Shown here in pieces: positions 52,291-60,479 of a stretch of 64,000 nucleotides of DNA. The stretch is from Gemmatimonadota bacterium. GTDB taxonomy: Bacteria > Latescibacterota > UBA2968 > GCA-2709665. The notes under the pieces are model-generated. The model searched no databases, was not told where the DNA came from, and was given only the letters and a program-made list of their open reading frames with translations. Both the position numbers and the translations under genes were made by a program. The DNA lies in assembly GCA_028877215.1 (NCBI GenBank), contig JAPPFJ010000029.1, positions 62,001 to 126,000 on the forward strand, given 5' to 3'. Numbering within the stretch: the first letter of the stretch is position 1; every line of letters starts with the position of its first letter.

Positions 52291-53625
52291 ATGTCAGACG
52301 AAATTCGATCCAGAGCCGAGGGCGCCCGCGCCGCGGCATTGCAATTGAGCAATGCATCCGAAAAGGAACGCAACGCGGCGCTGGAGGCAATCGCGAAGGG
52401 CTTGGAAGCCAACGCGTTCGCCATTCTGGAGGCCAACCGGCGGGATCTTGAGGCGGCCGACGTGCTGCTTGCCGAAGGCAGGCTGACGGGAGCGCTGGTG
52501 GGCCGGCTGAAGGTGGATGACGTCAAGCTGCGCAATGAAATCATCCGTGGCGTTCACAGTGTGAAGGCGCAGGCTGACCCGATCGGCCGGACGCTGGCGG
52601 CGACGGAAATGGACCATGGGTTGAACGTGTATAAAGTATCTGTACCGATCGGTGTCCTGGGGATCGTTTTCGAATCGCGTCCGGACGCGCTCGTGCAAAT
52701 CGCCACGCTCTGCCTGAAGTCCGGCAACGCGGTGCTGCTCAAGGGTGGCAGCGAGGCGTTTCATACCAACCGCGCGCTGGCGAACGTTCTCATTGCCTCG
52801 ACACGTGGCTTGCCCGGCATTCCGGACGGCTGGATGCATCTGATGGAGGCGCGTGAGGAGGTGCAGGCCATGCTGGACCTGCACGACCTGATCGATCTCA
52901 TCATCCCCCGGGGCGGCAACGAACTCGTCCAGCACATTATGCAGAATACACGGATCCCGGTGATGGGACACGCCGACGGCATCTGCCACGTGTACGTGCA
53001 TGCGGCGGCGGACGTCGAGAAGGCGAAGCGGATCTGTCTGGATGCCAAGACCCAGCACCCCTCGGGCTGCAACGCGGTGGAGACACTGCTTGTTGACAGA
53101 GATATCGCTGGGGAATTCCTGCCGGACATGGTGGGAATCTACCGGCGGAACGGGGTTGAGGTGCGGGGGGACGAATCGACGAGTTCGCTGGCGGGAGGCG
53201 AGGTGGCCGCCGCGTCCGAGGACGACTGGGCAACGGAATATCTCGATATGGTGATCTCGGTCAAAGTAGTGAACGGTATTCACGAAGCGGTCGATCACAT
53301 CAACCGCTACAGCAGCAACCACACCGATGCGATTGTCACCGAAGACCGGGCGGTGGCGTCCAGGTTCCTGCGCGAGGTGGATTCCGCGTCCACGCTGCAC
53401 AACGCGTCGACCCGGTTTGCCGACGGGTTCCGCTACGGTCTGGGCGCCGAGGTGGGAATCAGCACCAACCGGCTGCACAGCCGGGGTCCCGTAGGGCTCG
53501 AGGGCCTCGTAATCTACAAATACATCATCGAGGGGAACGGGCAGATTGCGGGCGATTATCTTGGACAAGACGCGAAGGCGTTCACCCATCTACCCCTCGC
53601 CGAGACCTGGACTCCCGAAAGCTGA
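52291..53625 (+). CDS. proA: gamma-glutamyl phosphate reductase (proline biosynthesis)
   Basis: A 444-residue NADPH-dependent enzyme turning gamma-glutamyl phosphate into glutamate-5-semialdehyde. Catalytic Cys is C260 in KTQHPSGCNAVETLLV; the co-factor and substrate blocks include FESRPDALVQIATLCLKSGNAVLLKGGSEA split by the fold, IIPRGGNELVQHIM, RFADGFRYGLGAEVGISTNR near the end, as in E. coli ProA (417 residues). It starts at ATG 52291, since the GTG/GGAGG at 52282-52287 serves as ribosome site. proB is not adjacent. A 9-bp gap leads to a peptidase gene. Confidence 0.92.
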   Translation: MSDEIRSRAEGARAAALQLSNASEKERNAALEAIAKGLEANAFAILEANRRDLEAADVLLAEGRLTGALVGRLKVDDVKLRNEIIRGVHSVKAQADPIGRTLAATEMDHGLNVYKVSVPIGVLGIVFESRPDALVQIATLCLKSGNAVLLKGGSEAFHTNRALANVLIASTRGLPGIPDGWMHLMEAREEVQAMLDLHDLIDLIIPRGGNELVQHIMQNTRIPVMGHADGICHVYVHAAADVEKAKRICLDAKTQHPSGCNAVETLLVDRDIAGEFLPDMVGIYRRNGVEVRGDESTSSLAGGEVAAASEDDWATEYLDMVISVKVVNGIHEAVDHINRYSSNHTDAIVTEDRAVASRFLREVDSASTLHNASTRFADGFRYGLGAEVGISTNRLHSRGPVGLEGLVIYKYIIEGNGQIAGDYLGQDAKAFTHLPLAETWTPES

Positions 53626-53635
53626 GGTCTATTCA

Positions 53636-56521
53636 ATGAAATATGTCCTGCGTTTTCCGGTTCTGGCTTGTCTCGTCCTGTTCGGCGCGTGTGCGGCACC
53701 GCAGAAGGCGTCCCCGCCGCAGGCGCCCGCGCCGCCTCCTGCGCCAAAACTGCCGGTAGATCCGAATCTGACGCTCGGCAGGCTTCCGAACGGGATCCGG
53801 TATATCATCCGGGAGAACCAGCGGCCGGAGAACCGCGCCGAGTTGCGGCTGGTGGTGAATGCGGGTTCGATTCTGGAAGACGAAGACCAGCAGGGTCTGG
53901 CTCACTTCGTGGAACATATGGCGTTCAACGGGACCCGGAATTTCCCGAAGCTGGACCTGGTGGATTACCTGGAATCGATCGGCATGCGATTCGGTCCCGA
54001 CCTGAATGCGTACACAAGCTTCGACGAGACCGTGTACATGCTTCAGGTGCCTACGGACAGCGCGCTGATTGTGACGCAGGGGTTCCAGATTCTGGAAGAC
54101 TGGGCGTCGGGCATTCTGTTTGAAGCGGAGGAGATCGAGAAGGAGAGAGGAGTAGTGATCGAGGAATGGCGATTGGGCCGGGGGGCGGGCGCGCGGTTGC
54201 GGGACAAGCAGTTCCCGATCCTGCTCAAGGGCTCCCGGTACGCGGAGAGGCTGACCATCGGAAAAAGAGCCGTACTCGATACATTCAGGCACGAGGCCGT
54301 GAAGCGGTACTATCGGGACTGGTACCGCCCGGACCTGATGTCCGTCATTGCCGTGGGTGATTTCGATTCGGCATGGATCGAGGGTTTGATTCAGACGCAT
54401 TTCGGTCGGATTCCCGCGGTGAGCCAACCCAGAAAGCGGACGCTGTATCCGCTGCCCGGGCACGAGGAGACACTGTTCGCCATCGCCACCGATCCGGAGG
54501 CGACGAGAACGAACATTTCCATTTATTACAAGCAACCTGTGCGGGAACAGGACTCGGCCGGGGCCTACCGTCAGAACATCGTCGAATCCCTGTATAACAG
54601 GATGTTGAACGCACGGCTGCGTGAATTGACAAAAAAACCCGACGCGCCATTCTTGTTCGCATACTCCAACCAGGGGCGATTTATCAGGGCGAGCGAGTTC
54701 TACCTGCAGGGCGCCGTCGTCCGAGAGGGTGGGATTCCGCGGGGGCTGGAGGCCGTACTCACGGAAGCCAGAAGGGTGCGCCTGCACGGGTTTACGCAGT
54801 CGGAACTCGACCGCGAGAAAACCGAGGCGCTCCGGGGGATGGAGCGTGCTTACGCGGAGCGGGACAAGGTCCGTTCCCGCAGATATGCGTCCGAATATAT
54901 CCGGCATTTTCTGACGGGTGAGCCGATTCCGGGAATCGATCATGAATACAGGATGTTCCAGGAGATGGTCCCGGGAATCCGGCTGGCCGAGGTGAACCGC
55001 CTCGCCGGCGAGTGGATCACCCGGCATAACCGCGTGGTTCTGGTCGACGGTCCGGAGAAACAGGGCGTGACGATGCCAACCGAAGAGGAACTGACGGGGG
55101 TCATCGCACGCGTCGACGAGATGGAGATCGAGCCCTACGAAGACGCGGCCACGGCGCGGCCTCTCGTCGAGGCGCCGCCAACGCCAGGCGAAATCGTCGC
55201 GGAGAAGAATATAGCCGAACTGGACGTGACCGAATGGACGCTGTCGAACGGTGTGCGCGTTGTGCTGAAACCGACCGATTTCAAGAACGACGAGGTGCTG
55301 TTCTCCGCGTTCAGCCCCGGCGGACACGGGCTGGTTTCAGACGGGGACTATCTTGCGGCCGCGACCGCGTCGGTCGTCGTTCAGGAGGGGGGACTGGGTA
55401 CCTTCAATGCGATCGGACTGGAGAAGAAACTGGCAGGAAAAGTGGTGCGCGTGTCCCCGTGGATCGGAGAACTGAGGGAGGGCGTTCGCGGCAGCGCCTC
55501 CTTGAAGGACCTGGAAACTATGTTCCAACTGGTCTTTCTGACGTTTACGGCGCCGCGCAAGGACCCGGAGGCGTATCAGGCCTACGTGCAGCGCATCCGT
55601 GGATCGCTGGAAAACCGCAGCGCCAGCCCGGGGGCGGCATTCGGCGATACGATTCAGGTCACCATGTCGCAGTATCACCATCGCGCGCGGGTCTGGTCGG
55701 AAGCGCTTCTGGATGAAATGAGCCTGGAGCGTTCGTTCGAGATTTACAAGGACCGGTTCGCCGACGCGAGCGATTTCACGTTCTTCTTTGTCGGCAACAT
55801 CGATCCGGACGGCATCCGTCCGCTCGTAAAGACCTACCTGGGCGCGCTGCCCGCGACGAAACGAAACGAGAACTGGCGCGACGTGGGTATACGGCCTCCC
55901 CGGGGTGTCATCGAGAAAACGGTCCACAGGGGGCTGGAACCGAAGAGCAGCAATCGGATCGTCTTCACCGGGCCATTCGAATGGAGCCGGAAAAACAGGT
56001 ACAACCTGGGGTCGGCAATCGACGTCCTCCGAATCCGGCTTCGCGAGGTCCTGAGAGAGGAGATGGGCGGGACCTATGGCGTGGGCGTGGGCGTGTCAAC
56101 GTCTCGTTATCCCGAACAGCGGTACCGTATCCGGATCAGCTTCGGCTGCGCGCCCGACAGCGTAGAACAGCTGACGCAGGCGGTTTTCGCCCAGATCGAC
56201 AGCCTGAAGCAGTACGGCGCATCGGATGCGAATATCGAAAAAGTCCAGGAGGGGGATCGCCGCAGTCGGGAAGCTTCGTTGAAGGAAAACGGGTTCTGGC
56301 TGAGATCCCTTTCGTCCAACTATTGGCATGGTCTGGACCCGGTTGACATTCTGGCGTACGACGAACTGGTGAACGCACTCACGTCAGACATTGTCCGGGA
56401 TGCGGCACGGAAGCACTTCGACATGAAGAACTACGCGCGTTTCGTGCTCTACCCTGAAGAGACGGAGGACGGAACTCAAGACGGGGAGGCAATCCCGTTG
56501 GATAAAACCGACGGACCCTGA
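53636..56521 (+). CDS. M16-family metallopeptidase (PqqL/insulinase-like), putative lipoprotein
   Basis: A 961-residue zinc peptidase of the M16 (pitrilysin) family with two halves: an active N-terminal M16 domain carrying the inverted zinc motif H-x-x-E-H in LAHFVEHMAFNGT, and a C-terminal domain lacking it. The N-terminus (MKYVLRFPVLACLVLFGACAAP) is a signal sequence with a lipobox-like FGAC, so the protein is probably an outer-membrane or periplasmic lipoprotein. Family members degrade peptides or process bacteriocin-like products; PqqL-like ones clear imported peptides. ATG 53636 follows GAGGT. The stop codon directly abuts a family C repeat copy. Confidence 0.88.
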   Translation: MKYVLRFPVLACLVLFGACAAPQKASPPQAPAPPPAPKLPVDPNLTLGRLPNGIRYIIRENQRPENRAELRLVVNAGSILEDEDQQGLAHFVEHMAFNGTRNFPKLDLVDYLESIGMRFGPDLNAYTSFDETVYMLQVPTDSALIVTQGFQILEDWASGILFEAEEIEKERGVVIEEWRLGRGAGARLRDKQFPILLKGSRYAERLTIGKRAVLDTFRHEAVKRYYRDWYRPDLMSVIAVGDFDSAWIEGLIQTHFGRIPAVSQPRKRTLYPLPGHEETLFAIATDPEATRTNISIYYKQPVREQDSAGAYRQNIVESLYNRMLNARLRELTKKPDAPFLFAYSNQGRFIRASEFYLQGAVVREGGIPRGLEAVLTEARRVRLHGFTQSELDREKTEALRGMERAYAERDKVRSRRYASEYIRHFLTGEPIPGIDHEYRMFQEMVPGIRLAEVNRLAGEWITRHNRVVLVDGPEKQGVTMPTEEELTGVIARVDEMEIEPYEDAATARPLVEAPPTPGEIVAEKNIAELDVTEWTLSNGVRVVLKPTDFKNDEVLFSAFSPGGHGLVSDGDYLAAATASVVVQEGGLGTFNAIGLEKKLAGKVVRVSPWIGELREGVRGSASLKDLETMFQLVFLTFTAPRKDPEAYQAYVQRIRGSLENRSASPGAAFGDTIQVTMSQYHHRARVWSEALLDEMSLERSFEIYKDRFADASDFTFFFVGNIDPDGIRPLVKTYLGALPATKRNENWRDVGIRPPRGVIEKTVHRGLEPKSSNRIVFTGPFEWSRKNRYNLGSAIDVLRIRLREVLREEMGGTYGVGVGVSTSRYPEQRYRIRISFGCAPDSVEQLTQAVFAQIDSLKQYGASDANIEKVQEGDRRSREASLKENGFWLRSLSSNYWHGLDPVDILAYDELVNALTSDIVRDAARKHFDMKNYARFVLYPEETEDGTQDGEAIPLDKTDGP

Positions 56522-56756
56522 ACACCTGGTGAGAGGGGAGCCGGGAGACGGGAGAGATTACCTGCCTATTGAGGTTTCTGCTCGTGCCGAAAGTAAGAAG
56601 GGAAAATTCGGCGGGCACGGATTTCATCTACCGTCTACCCTCTTACCTCTACCCGCCATTTTTTTACCGTCTACCCGCTCTTGGTCTTCCCTCTACCCGC
56701 ATTCAGGCTTTTTGTGGTGGATTAACGGTTGTTTTTTAGCGAATTGAGGTTAAGTA
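56522..56756 (+). repeat. dispersed element, family C, copy 4
   Basis: Starts ACACCTGGTGAGAGG immediately after the peptidase stop codon and ends GCATTCAGGCTTTTTGTGG ... GAATTGAGGTTAA, as does copy 3. It contains TCTACCGTCTACCCTCTTAC microrepeats and a CTCGTGCCGAAAGTAAGAAG block. Confidence 0.85.
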
Positions 56757-56833
56757 CAGCGAAGTCCCGGCGTGTCCAGATGCCGGGACTCATCTTTGGT
56801 GTCAGCCCGGGATTCATGATTGAAAGGTAATCG

Positions 56834-57868
56834 ATGGCGCATTTCGAACGGGCGTCCGACGTCAGGACCGGCGTGGTCGGATACGGCGCGGCCTTCGATA
56901 TGGGTCGGAGGCATCTGACCGATACGCGGAAAGCGGGTATGACGCCGTGCGCGGTCGCGGAGACGGATCCGGAGCGACTGGCCGCGGCGGGACAGGATTT
57001 CCCCGGTGTCGAATTGTACCCCACCGTCGATGAAATGCTGCAGGCGTCGGACGTGAACCTGGTGGTGCTGATTACGCCGCACAACACCCACGCGAAGCTG
57101 GCCCTGCAGTGCCTTCGTGCGGGACGTCACGTCATCAGCGAGAAGCCGTTTGCCATTACGACGGAAGAATGCGATACCATGATTCACGAAGCTGCGTCGC
57201 GGGGCCTGCTGGTCACCGCGTACCACAACCGGCACTGGGACGGCTGCGTCCTGGAAGCGCTCAAGCATCTGCATGAAGAAAGGGCGATCGGTGAAATCTA
57301 CCGCGTCGACGCCCGGATTGGAGAATACGGTCACCCTGGAGACTGGTGGCGGAGCAGCCGGTCGATCTCCGGGGGGATCATGTACGACTGGGGGGTGCAC
57401 CTGCTGGAGTACGGACTCCAGATCATAACCTCGGGCATCGTCGAGGTCTCCGGGTTCGCAAAGACGGGCTTCTGGGCCGGCGAAACGCCTTGGAAGGACG
57501 ATACGAACGAAGACGTGGCGTGTGCGGTGGTCAGGTTCGAAAACGGCGCCTGGCTGAGTCTGACGGTGTCTTCTCTCGAGACGAATCCCAGACCGGGACA
57601 ACTGGAGATCTCGGGAACGGGCGGGAGCTATGTTTTCGACGGTCGCAAGTACGAGATGATACGCCGGCAGGGAAAGCGGCGGGTGGTGACGAAGGGCGCC
57701 AATATGTCCAGCCGGTGGGAAGCGTTCTACGGTAATATCGCCCGTCACCTGACAGAAGGCGAGACCCTGGTGATCACGCCCGAATGGGCGAGGAGGCCGA
57801 TCCACATTCTGGACCTTGCCGTGAAGAGCGCGAAGCAGGGCAGGGCGTTGAAAGCCCTCTACAAGTAG
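56834..57868 (+). CDS. Gfo/Idh/MocA-family oxidoreductase
   Basis: A 344-residue NAD(P)-dependent oxidoreductase. N-terminal Rossmann motif GVVGYGAAFDMGRRH, a hinge block ending HVISEKPFAITTEEC (EKP motif), then YHNRHWDGCVLEALK, and the family C-terminal beta sheet. These enzymes oxidise or epimerise sugars and inositols. The ATG at 56834 has AAAGGT upstream. It leads into a dimethylformamidase-like and a PHP gene, with 10 bp and 26 bp gaps, so the three likely form an operon. Confidence 0.87.
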   Translation: MAHFERASDVRTGVVGYGAAFDMGRRHLTDTRKAGMTPCAVAETDPERLAAAGQDFPGVELYPTVDEMLQASDVNLVVLITPHNTHAKLALQCLRAGRHVISEKPFAITTEECDTMIHEAASRGLLVTAYHNRHWDGCVLEALKHLHEERAIGEIYRVDARIGEYGHPGDWWRSSRSISGGIMYDWGVHLLEYGLQIITSGIVEVSGFAKTGFWAGETPWKDDTNEDVACAVVRFENGAWLSLTVSSLETNPRPGQLEISGTGGSYVFDGRKYEMIRRQGKRRVVTKGANMSSRWEAFYGNIARHLTEGETLVITPEWARRPIHILDLAVKSAKQGRALKALYK

Positions 57869-57878
57869 AGGATCCGTG

Positions 57879-59201
57879 ATGAAGAAGGATGTGCAAAACT
57901 CGTTCTGCACCGTTCCATCGGTGCATCCGCCTCCGGACGTGACCCGGATGCAGGGTTATGCCTCCCGGCTGAGCGCGTCGCCGGACGACAACATCGCGTT
58001 TCGGATGACCACCGTTGCACGTAATTACGACGTGTCGTTCAGGCGTGTGGGCAAGACCGCCGCGGAGATCGGTGAGTTGAAGGGGATGCACGGGAGGATG
58101 CAGGCCTGTCCCGACAGGGCCTGGGAGCACGGCTGCGACTGGGAGTCCGACTTCTTCTGGATTGTACCGGAAGAAACCCGCTCCTGGATCTACACGGCGG
58201 AATTCACGGACGGGAACGGCGTGACGTTTCACGTTCCGTTTGTCGTCAAACCCTATTTTCACCGGAAAGGTGACGTGGCGGTGCTGGCCTCCACCAATAC
58301 GTGGAATGCATACAACGGGTGGGGGGGCAAGTCGGCCTATAGCGAGCCCCTGCCGAAGACGCTGAGCCTGGATCGGCCCATGCCCACGGAAGCGCCCGAA
58401 GGCAGGGATCGAAGCCACCTGCTGAGGGGCGAGACGTGGGTCCTGGACTGGATGGAGGAATGCGGTTACGCCGTGGACGTCTATTCGGACGCGGATTTAC
58501 ATCGGGGATGGGACTGGCTGGCCGATTACAGGGTTCTGGTGATCAATACGCACAGCGAATACTGGTCCGAACCCATGCGGGATCATCTCGATGCCTGGCT
58601 GGATGCGGGCGGCTGCCTGCTCTATCTCTCCGGAAACGGGGTCTACTGGAAGGTCACGTGGGATGCGACCTGCCGCACCATGGAGGTCCGGAAGGACGGC
58701 AAGCCGCATTACCAGAACGGCGAAGAGGGCGGGCTGTGGCGAAACCTGGGCCGGCCCGAGCATGCGGCGCTGGGTGTGGGCTATGTACGTCCCGGATATA
58801 TGACGTTTGCGCCCTATAGGGTCGAAACAGCGTCGCATTGGGTGTTCGAGGGCCTGGAACTCACGAACGGCGATCTCATCGGGGAAAAAGGCATCTACGG
58901 CGGTGCGGCGAGCGGCTGGGAGGTGGACCAGGTTCGGGAAGACTGGTCTCCCGGGAATGTCACCGTGCTGGCGAGGGGAATCAACCCGCTGGATTTCATG
59001 CCGCCGGGAGCATCGGCGGTCTACCCGGACGGCGGGTACGATTGGGACGGGTCGGGAGGCGCTCACATGACGTACTACGACCATCGCGGCGGGGGCGGCG
59101 TCTTCTCGGTGGGGTCGATCTCATTTGGAGGCAGCCTCGTCGTCGACCCGATTCTGCAGAAAACCGTGAGAAACGTGCTCGACCGGTTTCTACATCGATA
59201 G
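57879..59201 (+). CDS. N,N-dimethylformamidase large-subunit-like protein
   Basis: A 440-residue protein matching the N,N-dimethylformamidase beta-subunit C-terminal-type family, in which the subunit hydrolyses formamide-like or larger amide bonds. Blocks include FFWIVPEETRSWIYTAEF, ASTNTWNAYNGWGGKSAYSE, HSEYWSEPMRDHLDAWLDAGG, and LLYLSGNGVYWKV. The ATG at 57879 follows GAGGATCC; an in-frame GTG lies three bases before. A small alpha subunit is not next to it. Its place between an Idh-type oxidoreductase and a PHP hydrolase suggests amide or sugar-amide catabolism; the substrate is not established. Confidence 0.75.
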   Translation: MKKDVQNSFCTVPSVHPPPDVTRMQGYASRLSASPDDNIAFRMTTVARNYDVSFRRVGKTAAEIGELKGMHGRMQACPDRAWEHGCDWESDFFWIVPEETRSWIYTAEFTDGNGVTFHVPFVVKPYFHRKGDVAVLASTNTWNAYNGWGGKSAYSEPLPKTLSLDRPMPTEAPEGRDRSHLLRGETWVLDWMEECGYAVDVYSDADLHRGWDWLADYRVLVINTHSEYWSEPMRDHLDAWLDAGGCLLYLSGNGVYWKVTWDATCRTMEVRKDGKPHYQNGEEGGLWRNLGRPEHAALGVGYVRPGYMTFAPYRVETASHWVFEGLELTNGDLIGEKGIYGGAASGWEVDQVREDWSPGNVTVLARGINPLDFMPPGASAVYPDGGYDWDGSGGAHMTYYDHRGGGGVFSVGSISFGGSLVVDPILQKTVRNVLDRFLHR

Positions 59202-59227
59202 GGGACTGGACAATGGAGGACGCAGAG

Positions 59228-60100
59228 ATGACGGCGCGATACGATCTTCACCTGCACACGTACTGGAGCTACGATGCGCTGGCGCAGCCCGAAAGCCACT
59301 TCAGGCGCGCCAGGGAAATGGGGGTCGAGTGCTTCACCATTACGGACCACCACGTTCTGGATTCGCTGCCGGAGGTGCTGGAGATTGCTTCGGGCTATCC
59401 GGACATCCGGGTCGTACCCTCGGCTGAACTGACCATGACGACGTCGATCGGATCGGTCGACCTGCTGTGCTATGGCTTTCCCGCGGACCTGCCCGCGGCG
59501 ATGATACAGGTACTCGAGGCGTATCACGACTGGCAGCGGGCCTACGGCGCGGCGATTTCGGCGGGCCTGCAGGGGATCGGACTGGATTTCACCGATGCGG
59601 ACCGTCTCGAACTGTTGAAGTCGTACAGACCGTCGAAGACGATCGTGTTGCAGGGAAATACGCACGTCAAGGGTGGTGTCATCCAGCGGTACTGTGTGGA
59701 GCGGGGTTACATCGAACGCACCGAGGACTATGCGGACCTGATGGCGCGAGCGGGCGCGGCGACACGGTTTCCGCCGTATCCCCACGTAAGGGACGCGATG
59801 CCTGCCGTCAAGGAGGCGGGCGCGCTGGTGGCTATCGCGCACCCGTTCGGCTATTTCAGGGAAGACGACGTGGAACGCATGGATGCGCTGCGAGTGGAAT
59901 GTTCGCTGGACGGGATCGAGTGCGCGCACCCGAGCGTGCCCCCGGAGTTCACGGCGAAATACCGGGAATATTGCGAACGCCACGGGATGTTCTCCACCGG
60001 CGGGTCCGATTCTCATACCGATGAGGACGTGGAGACCGGATTCGCCGGGCACGGAGGCCCGGACGAATGGCTGGACGAATTTCTGAACCGCCTGGATTGA
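59228..60100 (+). CDS. PHP-domain phosphoesterase-like metal-dependent hydrolase
   Basis: A 290-residue PHP-fold protein. Metal ligands visible: H8-x-H10 in DLHLHTYWSYD, DHH at 40-42 in TITDHHVLD, an AELT Glu near residue 70, HPFG later, and S-D-S-H in FSTGGSDSHTDED. PHP enzymes hydrolyse phosphoesters, such as histidinol phosphate, or act on nucleotides. The ATG at 59228 has the GGAGG of an upstream in-frame ATG (59213) as ribosome site. The frame can be read back to 58838, but that is inside the upstream gene in another frame. Function in its operon is unclear. Confidence 0.8.
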   Translation: MTARYDLHLHTYWSYDALAQPESHFRRAREMGVECFTITDHHVLDSLPEVLEIASGYPDIRVVPSAELTMTTSIGSVDLLCYGFPADLPAAMIQVLEAYHDWQRAYGAAISAGLQGIGLDFTDADRLELLKSYRPSKTIVLQGNTHVKGGVIQRYCVERGYIERTEDYADLMARAGAATRFPPYPHVRDAMPAVKEAGALVAIAHPFGYFREDDVERMDALRVECSLDGIECAHPSVPPEFTAKYREYCERHGMFSTGGSDSHTDEDVETGFAGHGGPDEWLDEFLNRLD

Positions 60101-60215
60101 CGTTCGGCAATATACGTCCGGTTAAATGGCTCACCTGAGGTTTCTTTCCTCTGGGACCGAGGGCATCCTGCCCTCGAACGCGCCTGTTGTATCGCGCGAC
60201 CGTTTGATCGTTTAA

Positions 60216-60350
60216 TCACTCCCCCGGTGAGGGGGAGTCGCAGAAGCCGAGCCGTCCCCTGAGCTTGTGGTCCCTGAGCCTGTCGAAGGATCGAAGGCGC
60301 TGCCCTGAGCTTGTCGAAGGGGCCGGCGATGGCTGATGCGGTTGGGGGGA
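60216..60350 (+). repeat. dispersed intergenic repeat, family A, long copy 2
   Basis: CACTCCCCCGGTGAGGGGGA, then GTCGCAGAAGCCGAGCCGTC, three CTGAGC(C/T)TGTCGAAG-type units, and GGCCGGCGATGGCTGATGCG, colinear with 3771-3893. It lies in the 60101-60479 gap, which has no gene. Confidence 0.75.
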
Positions 60351-60479
60351 CTCCAAACCGACAACTTATGCAAGCGGCCTGATTGAACATGTACGCATTT
60401 TGCGTCGAAGTCTTACTGTAAGATTCTAACACCGAATAAACGCCAGGAAAACAAGACGATCACCGTGAACGCTGCGACA

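Noticed and set aside
52291-53625. proBA operon
   Set aside because: Only proA is present; neighbours are an Ldh-type dehydrogenase and an M16 peptidase, not proB.
53633-55327. 564-codon minus-strand frame opposite the M16 peptidase
   Set aside because: Shadow of the peptidase; no recognisable domain.
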